The notes: generated by a model not told the origin, from the sequence alone. DNA of 64,000 nucleotides from Desulfuromusa kysingii (GCF_900107645.1 NZ_FNQN01000008.1:1-64000); one strand, 5' to 3'. Shown: positions 16,218 to 25,747, counted from the stretch's first letter. Translations and numbers: made by a program.

Positions 16218-18674
16218 ATGAAGGTCAACAACATAAACAGTTCAGTTCCTGAGCGTGGTCCCGCATGTGAAGGGAATTTTTACCCTGAAACAGACAACGG
16301 CACAGATCCTGGAATGAACCCGCGCATCCAAAGGCTTCGGAAGCAGAGCGTGAATGCCGAAAATACCCTCTCCATCGAACGTGCTCTGCATGAAACGGCC
16401 TTCTATAAAGAAAACTACGGTAAATATTCAATTCCCGTCCTCCGGGCTTTAAACTTTTACGATCATTGTCAAAAGAAGACCCTCTACATTGGCGATGATG
16501 AACTGATTGTTGGGGAACGTGGTCCAAAACCGAAAGCAGTGCCCACGTTTCCAGAACTGACCTGCCATAGTGTCGAAGACTTTCATGTCCTCAACACGCG
16601 TGAACAACAACGCTATACCATCAGTGAAGCCGATATTGAAACTTACGCCAGGGAAGTTATCCCCTACTGGCAGGGCAAGACCATCCGTGAACGGATCTTC
16701 AGCCATGTCCCGGATGAGTGGCGGGCCGCATATGAGGCTGGATTATTTACCGAATTCATGGAACAACGCGCCCCCGGGCACACTGCTCTTGATGGGAAAA
16801 TCTACCAGACTGGGATGTTGGATTTTAAAGAACGGATCACTGCTGAGATTGCTGCTCTTGACTACCTGAACGACCCGGAAGCAACAGATAAAGCTGAAGA
16901 ACTGAAAGCCATGTCTATCTCTTGTGATGCGGTCATTGCTTTTGCTGCACGTCATGCAGCTCTCGCAGAAAAGATGGCAACACGTGAAAGCGACCCACAA
17001 CGGGCTAACGAACTCAGGGACATTGCTGACGTTTGTCGCTGGGTTCCTGCACATGCACCACGAACGTTCCGTGAAGCAATCCAGATGTATTGGTTTGTCC
17101 ACCTGGGAACAATTACCGAATTGAACGGCTGGGACGCCATGAATCCGGGGCACTTTGATCAACATCTGGCGCCGTTTTACCTGGCTGAAATTGCGGCGGG
17201 AACCCTCACTCGTGAACAAGCCAAAGAACTCCTCTGTTGTTTCTGGATCAAGGTTAACAACCATCCAGCTCCACCTAAGGTTGGGATTACCGCACGTGAA
17301 AGTGGCACCTACAACGACTTCACCAATATCAACATTGGGGGGATCACCAGTGATGGCAAGGATGGGGTCAGTGAAGTCTCCTATATCATGCTTGAAGTGA
17401 TCGAAGAGCTACATATCCTGCAACCAGGCAATTCTGTCCATATCAGCCGGAAGACTCCGGATCGGTTCTTAAATACCGCTTGCAAGGTCATCCGCCAAGG
17501 ACATGGCTACCCTTCTATTTTCAATCCAGACACCTATGTAGTTGAGCTGATGCGACAGGGCAAATCCCTGCAAGATGCTCGTGAAGGAGGTTGCAGCGGC
17601 TGCATTGAAGTCGGTGCCTTTGGTAAAGAGGCATTTATCTTAACGGGTTATCTGAATGTGCCGAAGATTCTCGAAATCACCTTGAATAACGGTATTGATC
17701 CCGTGACCGGAAAAGTGGCCGGGATTCAGACTGGCGATCCGCTGCAATTCAAGAATTATCAAGAGCTCTATGACGCTTTCCTCAATCAGTTAAATTTTAT
17801 CGTCGATACCAAGATTCGGGTCAGTAACTACATTGACCGGATGTTCGCCAAATATGCCCCGGCTCCGTTTCTTTCTGTCGTCATCGATGATTGCATCAGC
17901 AAAGGGAGAGATTATTACGACGCGGGTCCACGCTACAACACCAACTACATCCAATGTACCGGACTGGGAACTGTAACCGACAGCCTGGCAACGCTGAAAA
18001 AACATGTCTTTGAAGATCAAACCTGCAACATGGAACAACTGTTGACCGCGATTAGTAAAGATTTTGTCGGTGAAGAGTTCTTACGCCAGACGATCCTCAA
18101 CAAGACACCTTTTTTCGGCAATGATGATGATTATGCTGACGATATTGCACTGCAGGTTTATCAGGATCTGCTTGCAGCAATAGATGGTAAACCAAACATC
18201 AAAGGCGAAGCCTTCCATCTGAATATGCTCTCGACAACTTGCCACATCTATTTTGGCAAAGTCATGGGTGCAACCCCCAACGGCCGGTTTGCCGGGAAGT
18301 CAATCTCTGATGGGACCTCCCCTTCTCATGGTGCCGATACCCATGGTCCGTCAGCAGTGATCCGTTCACTCACCAAACTTGACCACAGTATGTCGGGCGG
18401 CACTCTGCTCAACCAGCGCTTTCTCCCCAGCCTGCTTAAACGGGATGAAGACATTGCCAAACTCGGACAACTGGTGCGCAGTTATTTCACCCTCGGGGGA
18501 CACCATATCCAGTTTAATATTGTTGATACCGCAACCCTTTACGCCGCACAGGAAAAGCCTGAAGATTACAAGGATCTACTGGTACGAATGGCTGGTTACA
18601 GCGATTATTTCAACGATATGAATGCCGATTTACAACAAGAGGTCATTGAACGGACAGAGAATGAGGCTCTTTGA
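16218..18674 (+). CDS. hypD: Glycyl-radical dehydratase, HypD-like (trans-4-hydroxy-L-proline dehydratase)
   Basis: 818 residues of the pyruvate formate-lyase superfamily. The thiyl-radical site is GGCSGCIEVGAFGKEAF with Cys462 and Glu464; Cys-x-Glu marks the dehydratase/lyase branch and excludes pyruvate formate-lyase, which has Cys-Cys. The C-terminal glycyl-radical loop is RMAGYSDYF with Gly793. Strings such as EFMEQRAPGHT, IQMYWFVHLG and NNHPAPPKVGIT closely resemble clostridial HypD as I recall it, so the likely reaction is hydroxyproline to P5C plus water. About 30 extra residues precede the usual HypD start. AAGGGGAG lies before the ATG. The activase gene follows, and P5C and glutamate enzymes lie elsewhere in the window. 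A different hydroxylated substrate remains possible. Confidence 0.82.
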   Translation: MKVNNINSSVPERGPACEGNFYPETDNGTDPGMNPRIQRLRKQSVNAENTLSIERALHETAFYKENYGKYSIPVLRALNFYDHCQKKTLYIGDDELIVGERGPKPKAVPTFPELTCHSVEDFHVLNTREQQRYTISEADIETYAREVIPYWQGKTIRERIFSHVPDEWRAAYEAGLFTEFMEQRAPGHTALDGKIYQTGMLDFKERITAEIAALDYLNDPEATDKAEELKAMSISCDAVIAFAARHAALAEKMATRESDPQRANELRDIADVCRWVPAHAPRTFREAIQMYWFVHLGTITELNGWDAMNPGHFDQHLAPFYLAEIAAGTLTREQAKELLCCFWIKVNNHPAPPKVGITARESGTYNDFTNINIGGITSDGKDGVSEVSYIMLEVIEELHILQPGNSVHISRKTPDRFLNTACKVIRQGHGYPSIFNPDTYVVELMRQGKSLQDAREGGCSGCIEVGAFGKEAFILTGYLNVPKILEITLNNGIDPVTGKVAGIQTGDPLQFKNYQELYDAFLNQLNFIVDTKIRVSNYIDRMFAKYAPAPFLSVVIDDCISKGRDYYDAGPRYNTNYIQCTGLGTVTDSLATLKKHVFEDQTCNMEQLLTAISKDFVGEEFLRQTILNKTPFFGNDDDYADDIALQVYQDLLAAIDGKPNIKGEAFHLNMLSTTCHIYFGKVMGATPNGRFAGKSISDGTSPSHGADTHGPSAVIRSLTKLDHSMSGGTLLNQRFLPSLLKRDEDIAKLGQLVRSYFTLGGHHIQFNIVDTATLYAAQEKPEDYKDLLVRMAGYSDYFNDMNADLQQEVIERTENEAL

Positions 18675-18720
18675 TTAAAACCCCGGAGGCTTCTAAGGGT
18701 CCAAGAGTATCTGGAAAGCA

Positions 18721-18820
18721 TTTTAACGCAGAGAGCGGAGAGAAAAACAGGGAAACTCTTTGGTTTGATTTTAAAACCTTAAAAACCGCCTTTCACTTTC
18801 TCAGCACCTCAGCGTTAAAG
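18721..18820. repeat. Imperfect inverted repeat between hypD and its activase gene
   Basis: The arm starting TTTTAACGCAGAGAGCGGAG (18721-18745) is an imperfect inverse of the arm at about 18795-18820 containing CTCAGCACCTCAGCGTTAAA. Both ends read TTTAACGC when oriented. The following stretch (TTGGTGTCCTTGGCGCCTTG, 18841-18860) has the look of dispersed intergenic repeats common in deltaproteobacterial genomes. It lies inside the 218-base spacer and may be a repeat element or mRNA processing site. Confidence 0.4.
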
Positions 18821-18892
18821 TATCTTTGATCCGGATCTTCTTGGTGTCCTTGGCGCCTTGGTGACTAACACAGATTTTCAGGCCATACCATC

Positions 18893-19801
18893 ATGCAACA
18901 ACCATTGATCTTCGACATCAAGCGCTACGCCATCAACGACGGTCCCGGTATCCGCATCGTCATATTTTTCAAAGGCTGCCCACTCTCCTGTCTGTGGTGT
19001 CACAATCCCGAAAGCATTGCGCTCCAACCACAGAAATTATTTACTCAGAACAAATGTATCGGTTGTGGTGAGTGTGTCAGGGTTTGTCCACAACAGGCGT
19101 GCCAATTAACCGCTGCTGGCATCGTCACGGATCCACAACGATGTGATTTCGCCGGTCGCTGTGCTGAGGTCTGCCCCACTCTGGCGACGGAAATTTCTGG
19201 CTATCATAAGACGGTTCCCGAGTTACTGAAAATCATCGAGACAGAGCGCACTCTATTCGATCAGTCCGGTGGTGGAGTCACTTTCTCCGGAGGTGAACCT
19301 CTGTTGCATCCAAATTATCTGAGTGAAATTTTGGATCAGTGCGGTCGCAACCAGATCCACCGCACCGTCGACACTTGCGGCTTTGTCAGTCAAGCAACCT
19401 TGCTTGAAGTCAGCAAACGTACCGACCTGTTTCTTTACGATCTGAAGCTGATGGATAGCGACAAACACAAGGCATACACAGGAGTCGACAATACCTTAAT
19501 CCTTTCCAACCTGAAGGCCTTGGCTAAGACCGGTGTCGACATACAGATTCGCATCCCTTTGATCAAAGGGGTCAATAGCGATCGGGAAAACCTTACTGCG
19601 ACAGCAAAGTTTATTGCCAGCCTCGCGGGTGAAAAAAAAGCTATCAGCTTGCTTCCCTATCATGCTACAGCTAGCCATAAATACCAGAAGCTAGGTCAAA
19701 GCTACCTGCATGACAATTTAAAAGAGCCCGATTCAACCGAGCTTGAAACTGCCATCGATTGCTTCCTGACCCATAATCTTGTCGCAACTGTGGGCGGATA
19801 A
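18893..19801 (+). CDS. hypE: Glycyl-radical enzyme activase (radical SAM), HypE-like
   Basis: 302 residues. The radical-SAM motif is CPLSCLWC (Cys29, Cys33, Cys36), followed by a two-cluster ferredoxin-like insert: CIGCGECVRVCP (from Cys55) and CDFAGRCAEVCP (from Cys84). FSGGEPLLHP is the SAM-binding region. This layout is typical of activases for dehydratase-type glycyl-radical enzymes; PflA lacks the insert. It should cleave SAM and place the radical on Gly793 of the preceding dehydratase. The gene follows hypD after 218 bases. ATG 18893 has only a weak ribosome site (CAGG), so expression may be lower than that of the dehydratase. Confidence 0.88.
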   Translation: MQQPLIFDIKRYAINDGPGIRIVIFFKGCPLSCLWCHNPESIALQPQKLFTQNKCIGCGECVRVCPQQACQLTAAGIVTDPQRCDFAGRCAEVCPTLATEISGYHKTVPELLKIIETERTLFDQSGGGVTFSGGEPLLHPNYLSEILDQCGRNQIHRTVDTCGFVSQATLLEVSKRTDLFLYDLKLMDSDKHKAYTGVDNTLILSNLKALAKTGVDIQIRIPLIKGVNSDRENLTATAKFIASLAGEKKAISLLPYHATASHKYQKLGQSYLHDNLKEPDSTELETAIDCFLTHNLVATVGG

Positions 19802-19834
19802 CTGTCCTCTTTTCTCACTTTGGGTCCCATTTAA

Positions 19835-21163
19835 ATGCATAAAAATTCCACTGAACTCAGTTATGGGGAAATCTTCCTTTTCTGGCTCCCTTTAGCGGCA
19901 ACATGGTTGATGATGGCCGTCGAAGGTCCGTTTCTTGCTGCCATCATCGGCCGACTGGCTGAAGAAAAAATGAATCTGGCCGCGTATGGAATTGCTTATG
20001 CTTTTGCATTGATTGCTGAATCGCCGGTCATCATGTTGATGAGTGCCAGCACGGCCTTGTGCCGTGAGGAGAAAAGTTACCGCCGGTTGCGCAACTTCTC
20101 TTTGTCTCTGAGTTTGACCGTGACCCTGTTATTGGCCCTTTTCCTTCTGCCACCACTCTTTAACACAGTCATCATTGATCTGATCGGTTTACCGACTGAC
20201 GTCGCATCACTGACCCATACATCACTATTCTTCCTGCTCCTCTGGCCAGGGGCAATCGGCATCAGACGCTTCTATCAAGGGGTTCTGATTGCCAGACATC
20301 AAACGAAACGAGTTGCCCTCTCGACTCTGTTCCGGCTTGGCACCATGGCAGGCAGTGCTCTGCTCCTTTACCTATACAGTTCTCTTCCGGGTGCTGTCAT
20401 CGGTGCAATTTCTCTTTCTGGAGGCGTCACTGCTGAAGCGTTGCTGGCCCGATATCTGGCTCGACATGCTATCAAAGATCTGTTGCAAACCACTTCGACG
20501 GCGGCACAAAACTTGAGCTATCGGGATATCTGGGATTACTATTTACCTTTGGCTCTTACCCCAGTTATCGGCTTGTCAGTTCACCCACTGGTCACCTTCT
20601 TCCTCGGTAAAAGCCGCGATCCCTTAGAATCTCTGGCGGTGATGCCTGTGATTTACGGTCTCACCTTTATTTTCCGTGCGGTTGGTCTCTCTTATCAAGA
20701 GGTCGCCATTGCTCTGGTTGGTGAGGACCAAAACAATTACCGCAAGGTCAGGAACTTTGCCGTTGTTCTGGGGACGTTCACCTCCGCCGCATTATTTCTG
20801 ATTGCGTTCACCCCGCTGAGCCGATTCTGGTTCCATAACCTTTCCGGCCTCAATGATGTGCTCACAGTCTTTGCTGCGCTGCCGTTACAAATCATGGCCA
20901 TTTTCCCCGCATTGACGGTATTAATCTGCTTTCAGCGTTCTATACTGATTGTCTCTCGAATCACCCGTCCGATCTCCATTGCGACGACAATCGAAGCTGT
21001 TGGAATCTTTTCAGTTTTATTGCTGACGATGCTATACTTCCCGCTTCCGGGTATTGTTGCGGCCACTCTCGCTTATGTTGTCGGTCGATTATTGGCAATC
21101 ACCTCTTTGCAACGTCCACTAGCAGCACAATTGAAAAGACTTGCCACCAGAAAGAATTCTTGA
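19835..21163 (+). CDS. MATE/MOP-superfamily (ANKH-like) membrane transporter
   Basis: 442 residues with about 12 hydrophobic segments. The pattern of two six-helix halves and segments such as WLPLAATWLMMAVEGPFLAA and GAIGIRRFYQGVLIARHQ place it in the MOP superfamily, near the ANKH-like group rather than classic multidrug MATE pumps. The substrate is unknown. It starts 33 bases after hypE and is followed by two EamA-type transporters with overlapping or nearly touching ends, so the five genes may form one transcript. Whether it exports something linked to the dehydratase is speculation. Confidence 0.7.
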   Translation: MHKNSTELSYGEIFLFWLPLAATWLMMAVEGPFLAAIIGRLAEEKMNLAAYGIAYAFALIAESPVIMLMSASTALCREEKSYRRLRNFSLSLSLTVTLLLALFLLPPLFNTVIIDLIGLPTDVASLTHTSLFFLLLWPGAIGIRRFYQGVLIARHQTKRVALSTLFRLGTMAGSALLLYLYSSLPGAVIGAISLSGGVTAEALLARYLARHAIKDLLQTTSTAAQNLSYRDIWDYYLPLALTPVIGLSVHPLVTFFLGKSRDPLESLAVMPVIYGLTFIFRAVGLSYQEVAIALVGEDQNNYRKVRNFAVVLGTFTSAALFLIAFTPLSRFWFHNLSGLNDVLTVFAALPLQIMAIFPALTVLICFQRSILIVSRITRPISIATTIEAVGIFSVLLLTMLYFPLPGIVAATLAYVVGRLLAITSLQRPLAAQLKRLATRKNS

Positions 21164-21167
21164 ATCG

Positions 21168-22076
21168 ATGAGCAACCAACAAACCAAGCTGAACACAAAG
21201 CCCGGCGGACATTGGTTCATTATTGCTGCCGCACTCCTCTGGGGAACAACGGGCACCGCTCAGGCATTTGCCCCAGTCGGTTTTGATCCCAACGTGATTG
21301 GCGCCTTACGTCTCCTCATAGGCGGAGCAGCTCTTTTATTGATTGCCATTAAGCGGAAAGAGCTAGGGAAATTTAGTGACTGGAAACTCCTCCCTGTTAT
21401 CCTTGCAGCAGCATTCACAGCAAGCTACCAAATCTGTTTTTTTGCTGCGGTTGCAAAAACGGGGGTTGCAATCGGCACCATTGTTGGCATCGGCAGCGCG
21501 CCAATTGCAGGGGGAATCCTTGGTTTCTTTTTTCGACGTGAACGTCTCGGAATTCGCTGGCTGACAGCAACAATTCTGGCCGTGACTGGCTGCTCACTCC
21601 TCAGCTTCAGTGGCGGAGACATTGCCGTCGATCCACTAGGAATTCTGCTGGCCCTGGGAGCTGGCCTGTCTTACGCAGCCTACACACTGATGATCAAAGG
21701 ATTGCTGGAAAAGCACTCCCCTAACGCTATTATGGCGGTTGTGGTCATGCTTGGAGCTCTGATTCTCTCTCCGGCGCTCCTGAGTGTCGATATGGACTGG
21801 CTTCTACAACCTCGCGCTATTGGCGTGATTCTCCATCTTGGCATCGCCACTATGGCCCTCTCTTATTGGTTTTTTGCCCGTGGATTGCAGTCAGTCCAGG
21901 TAGCAAATGCCGTCACCCTTTCCCTGGCCGAACCGATGACAGCAGCAATGCTGGGGATTCTCGTGCTCGGTGAACAGTTGAACACTCAGGCCTTCTCCGG
22001 TATCTGCCTGATCTTTGCCGGTCTGGTTGTTCTGGTGATAAAAAGACGTAACAAAAACTATAAGGTGAGTGAGTGA
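21168..22076 (+). CDS. EamA-family (DMT) transporter
   Basis: 302 residues, ten hydrophobic helices in two EamA repeats. WFIIAAALLWGTTGTAQAFA is the start of repeat 1, and the C-terminal LSLAEPMTAAMLGILVLGEQ is the characteristic end of repeat 2. ATG 21168 begins four bases after the previous stop; the in-frame TTG at 21141 would overlap that gene and adds no membrane segment. EamA proteins usually export amino acids or metabolites. The stop overlaps the next start (GTGA), so the two EamA genes are translationally coupled and may work together. Confidence 0.85.
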   Translation: MSNQQTKLNTKPGGHWFIIAAALLWGTTGTAQAFAPVGFDPNVIGALRLLIGGAALLLIAIKRKELGKFSDWKLLPVILAAAFTASYQICFFAAVAKTGVAIGTIVGIGSAPIAGGILGFFFRRERLGIRWLTATILAVTGCSLLSFSGGDIAVDPLGILLALGAGLSYAAYTLMIKGLLEKHSPNAIMAVVVMLGALILSPALLSVDMDWLLQPRAIGVILHLGIATMALSYWFFARGLQSVQVANAVTLSLAEPMTAAMLGILVLGEQLNTQAFSGICLIFAGLVVLVIKRRNKNYKVSE

Positions 22077-22945
22077 CAAATCAGTCGAAGGCAATCATGT
22101 ATGGTCTTTGTGCCGTTCTGCTCTGGTCAACAGTAGCAACGGCTTTTAAACTATCGTTACAACACTTCACCCCGATAGAATTACTCCTTTATTCCGGCTC
22201 TTTTTCAACCTTATTATTAGCAGCCATCCTGCGTTACCAGGGGAAATTCCACCTGGTATTCCAATGTACTCGAAGAGAATACCAATTATCCATCCTCCTT
22301 GGATTGCTCAGTCCGTTTCTCTACTATCTGATCCTCTTTAAAGCCTATGACCTGCTTCCAGCGCAACAGGCGCAACCATTAAATTACACTTGGGCCATCA
22401 CCCTTTCCTTGCTCGCGGTTCCCTTATTGAAACAAAAAATCGGCTGGCAACAGTGGCTAGCCTTACTGATCAGTTATTGTGGCGTCATTGTCATTTCGAC
22501 TGAAGGTCGGCCCTTTAGCCTGCAGTTCACCGATCCCTTTGGAGTTGCGCTGGCACTCATCAGCACCATTGTCTGGTCCCTTTACTGGATTCTGAATACG
22601 CGGGACAAGCGTGATCCGGTCGTCGGATTGTTTGTTAATTTTCTCTGCAGCTTCCCTTTCGTCTTGGGATATTACCTGTTCACCACCGAAATAAGGGTCC
22701 CACCGTTGCATGGGCTCATAGGTGCAGCCTATGTCGGCACTTTCGAGATGGGAATCTGCTTTGTGTTCTGGTTGATGGCAATGAAACTGACCAGTAGTGC
22801 AGCCAGAATCAGTAACCTTATCTTCCTGTCACCCTTCCTCTCTTTAATTTTCATCTATTTTCTCCTCGGTGAAAAAATCTTGCCAGCCACCTTTATCGGC
22901 TTGCTTTTTATTGTCACCGGGCTTTTTTGTCAGCGTATCAAATAA
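22073..22945 (+). CDS. EamA-family (DMT) transporter, second copy
   Basis: 290 residues with ten hydrophobic helices. Its repeat 1 starts GLCAVLLWSTVATAFKLSL and repeat 2 ends with SLIFIYFLLGEKILPATFIG, as in EamA proteins. The start is GTG 22073, which overlaps the preceding stop by four bases and has AAGGTGAG upstream. It is clearly divergent from its neighbour, so this is not a recent tandem duplication. The substrate is unknown. Confidence 0.85.
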   Translation: MTNQSKAIMYGLCAVLLWSTVATAFKLSLQHFTPIELLLYSGSFSTLLLAAILRYQGKFHLVFQCTRREYQLSILLGLLSPFLYYLILFKAYDLLPAQQAQPLNYTWAITLSLLAVPLLKQKIGWQQWLALLISYCGVIVISTEGRPFSLQFTDPFGVALALISTIVWSLYWILNTRDKRDPVVGLFVNFLCSFPFVLGYYLFTTEIRVPPLHGLIGAAYVGTFEMGICFVFWLMAMKLTSSAARISNLIFLSPFLSLIFIYFLLGEKILPATFIGLLFIVTGLFCQRIK

Positions 22946-23047
22946 GGGATTTACTGCCAAAAAAATTGTGTTTTGCCCTTTTTACAGTTAAACTGCCGAT
23001 GCAGGATATCTTTTAGAGATTTTCTACGTGACAAAGGGAGTGGGTTG

Positions 23048-25042
23048 ATGAAGGCAGAATCACAAACACACGCATCTTTGCTACGCAAGATTTCAGCCCT
23101 GAAAGATGAAAACCAGAAACTGCAACGATCCCTCCAGACTGCCAAACAAAACTCCGATCTCTATGAAGCGCTGATTGAATTTGCTGCTGATGCAATCTTC
23201 ATGGGAGACCCTTCCGGTAACATTATCGGTGCCAACCAGAGAGCCGCTCAAATGAGTGGTTACAACTACGATGAACTGGTTGGGATGAAACTATGTCAAT
23301 TCTTTAGCGAATCAGAACAGGGTGAAAAGCCACTGAGGTTTGACCTGCTGCAACAAGGAGAAATTGTCAAAGCTGAACGGCTGCTGTTGCGTAAGGACGG
23401 CACCACGATCTCCGTCGAAATGAATAGCCGGATGCTCCCCGACGGCACCTATCACAGTGTGTTGCGGGACATCACCGCCCACATACAAGCCAATGAAGCC
23501 CTGCGCATTTCTGAAGAGAAATTTTCCCAAATTTTCAGACTAAGTCCGGATGCCATCGCTCTGACACGAATGAAAGATGGCCTCTACCTTGATGTCAATA
23601 TTGCTTTTGTTAATATCGTCGGCTGGTCCTATGAGCAGATAGTCGGCCATTCGGCTCATGCGGATGGTCTTGATATCTGGCGGAACCCGGAAGATCGTCA
23701 GCGGATGCTACAAATTCTTGAAAAAAAAGGTGAAATGAATGCCCTCGAAATAGATTTCAAGGGCAAAAACAACAAAATTATCCATGGCTCGATGTCTGCC
23801 AGGATCATTGAGATCAACAATGAAACCTGTATTTTATCAATCACCCGCGACATCTCTGAACGATTAGCACTGCAGAAAAAACAACAAGATCTTGAACAGC
23901 AAATGCTCCAAGTGCAGAAACTGGAAAGCCTTGGAGTCCTTGCCGGAGGGATTGCTCACGATTTCAATAATATCCTGATGGCCGTCATTGGCAATTGCGA
24001 CTTGGCACAACGCCGCTTGAATCCTGAATCAGCGGTGATGGGCAATCTTCATCAAATTAAACTGGCGACCAGTAAAGCCGCAGATCTGTCCAATCAGATG
24101 TTAGCCTATTCTGGGAAGGGAAAGTTCGTGATTGAATCTCTCAATCTCTCCCTGATTATTGAGGAGATGAAACAGATACTTTCCATCTCCAGCAGCAAAA
24201 AAGCGACCCTGCGCTACGATCTCACCCCGAATATCCCCGACATAGAAGCTGACGCGACTCAAATCCGCCAGATCGTCATGAACCTGGTGATCAATGCTTC
24301 AGATGCTATTGGCAATAACAGTGGTATTATCGCTATTTCAACAGGGGTCATGCGATGCGAACGCGACTACCTGCAAAGCACTTGGCTTGACGAAAAATTA
24401 GAAGAGGGAGATTACACCTATATCGAAGTCGCCGATACAGGATGCGGCATGACTGATGATATGGTTAAACGTATTTTCGAACCTTTTTATACGACTAAAT
24501 TTACCGGTCGCGGGCTGGGGATGGCAGCCGTCCTCGGAATCGTACGCGGCCATAAAGGAGCTATAAAGATCTATACTGAACTGGGCAAAGGCAGTACTCT
24601 GAAAGTCCTTTTCCCCACATCAAATTTAACCGCAGCAAGACAGCAAATAGAACCTGAAGGTTCGCCTTTGAAGGAAAAAGGGCTGGTGCTCCTCATTGAT
24701 GATGAAGAAGCTGTACTCAATATCAGCCAAGAGATGTTAAGTGAATTTGGCTTCGAAGTGATCACCGCAAGAGATGGGATTGAAGCATTACAAATATTTA
24801 AACAGCGCCATGAACAAATCCGCTTTGTTTTAATGGATCTGACCATGCCGAACATGGATGGGGAAGAGGCATTTCGGGAATTCAGAAGGATTGATCCGCA
24901 GGTCAAAGTCATTATCTGTAGTGGTTATAATGAGCAGGAAGTCTCACAAAAATTTGTCGGTAAAGGGCTGGCTGGATTCTTGAAGAAACCCTATATGCTT
25001 AGCGAGCTACAAAACACCATTCAGAAGCTATTAAAGAATTAG
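23048..25042 (+). CDS. Hybrid sensor histidine kinase (PAS-PAS-HisKA-HATPase-REC)
   Basis: 664 residues, no membrane segment, so a cytoplasmic sensor. An N-terminal coiled coil (10-40) leads to PAS domains at about 40-145 and 155-270. The dimerisation/phosphoacceptor helix GGIAHDFNNIL follows with His304. The ATPase domain spans roughly 405-525 (N-box NLVINASDA, G1 DTGCGM, G2 GRGLGMA). A C-terminal receiver has acidic residues 551-552 and phosphoacceptor Asp597 in MDLTMP. ATG 23048 has GGGAG upstream. The ligand is unknown. No response regulator with an output domain is adjacent, so phosphate may go to a protein encoded elsewhere. Confidence 0.9.
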   Translation: MKAESQTHASLLRKISALKDENQKLQRSLQTAKQNSDLYEALIEFAADAIFMGDPSGNIIGANQRAAQMSGYNYDELVGMKLCQFFSESEQGEKPLRFDLLQQGEIVKAERLLLRKDGTTISVEMNSRMLPDGTYHSVLRDITAHIQANEALRISEEKFSQIFRLSPDAIALTRMKDGLYLDVNIAFVNIVGWSYEQIVGHSAHADGLDIWRNPEDRQRMLQILEKKGEMNALEIDFKGKNNKIIHGSMSARIIEINNETCILSITRDISERLALQKKQQDLEQQMLQVQKLESLGVLAGGIAHDFNNILMAVIGNCDLAQRRLNPESAVMGNLHQIKLATSKAADLSNQMLAYSGKGKFVIESLNLSLIIEEMKQILSISSSKKATLRYDLTPNIPDIEADATQIRQIVMNLVINASDAIGNNSGIIAISTGVMRCERDYLQSTWLDEKLEEGDYTYIEVADTGCGMTDDMVKRIFEPFYTTKFTGRGLGMAAVLGIVRGHKGAIKIYTELGKGSTLKVLFPTSNLTAARQQIEPEGSPLKEKGLVLLIDDEEAVLNISQEMLSEFGFEVITARDGIEALQIFKQRHEQIRFVLMDLTMPNMDGEEAFREFRRIDPQVKVIICSGYNEQEVSQKFVGKGLAGFLKKPYMLSELQNTIQKLLKN

Positions 25043-25060
25043 CGCAGCATCTGTCCTGTC

Positions 25061-25747
25061 TCAGGCAAGACCGAACCCCCAAAGTAATCCGATTGCAACA
25101 AAGACAGCCGGAAGAAGATTGCCCACAGGGAGACGTTTTATCCCCATCAAGTCGAGGGAGATAGCGACAATCAGCAATCCGCCGACCGCATTCATCTCCG
25201 TGACCACCGGTTCAGTTAAAATGGTTTGTGCCAACTCTGCAACCAGAGTGATGCTGCCCTGATAAAGGAGCAGCGGGATAATAGAAAAAAGAACTCCGAT
25301 TCCAAGGGTCGACGTCAGCGCAATAGCAGCAACGCCGTCAAGGGCCGACTTAGCGTAAAGAATTGTTGGTTTCCCACCAAGCCCATCCTGTAGCGCACCC
25401 ATGATGGCCATTGCGCCGACGCAGAACAGCAAACTGGAAGAGACAAACCCTTCAGCAATCGTTCCCATCCCGGAAAACCGTTTTTGCAACCTTTTGCCAA
25501 AACTCTCTAGTCGTCTCTCAATTCCAAGAGACTCTCCCACCAAACCACCAAGAATCAAACTGCCGATCACAATCATCAATTGCTGACTCTGTAGTGCCAA
25601 TTGTAAACCAATCAACAAAACCGCTAATCCCAGCCCGAACATCAGAGTTTGACGCATTGCTGATGACAACAACCGACTGCTCCAGCGACCAATCAAACAA
25701 CCGATAATAACAGCAGCAACATTAACCAGCGTTCCTTGTAGTAACAT
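25061..25747 (-). CDS. DUF554 family membrane protein
   Basis: 228 residues with about six hydrophobic segments. The start LLQGTLVNVAAVIIGCLIGR, the GLGLAVLLIGLQLAL segment, FCVGAMAIMGALQDGLGG and the C-terminal GGLLIVAISLDLMGIK are typical of DUF554 (YdfK-like) proteins. I chose ATG 25747 because it matches the family N-terminus; an in-frame GTG at 25795 adds 16 residues. The function of the family is unknown. It converges with the hybrid kinase gene, 18 bases apart. Confidence 0.85.
   Translation of the reverse strand: MLLQGTLVNVAAVIIGCLIGRWSSRLLSSAMRQTLMFGLGLAVLLIGLQLALQSQQLMIVIGSLILGGLVGESLGIERRLESFGKRLQKRFSGMGTIAEGFVSSSLLFCVGAMAIMGALQDGLGGKPTILYAKSALDGVAAIALTSTLGIGVLFSIIPLLLYQGSITLVAELAQTILTEPVVTEMNAVGGLLIVAISLDLMGIKRLPVGNLLPAVFVAIGLLWGFGLA

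Noticed and set aside
16218-18674. Identification as pyruvate formate-lyase, choline or glycerol lyase
   Set aside because: The active site is Cys-Ile-Glu, not Cys-Cys, and the flanking GAFGKEAF plus many shared strings fit HypD better than choline TMA-lyase or glycerol dehydratase.
18675-18892. tRNA or riboswitch between hypD and hypE
   Set aside because: No T-loop, anticodon arm or known aptamer signature; only an imperfect inverted repeat is present.
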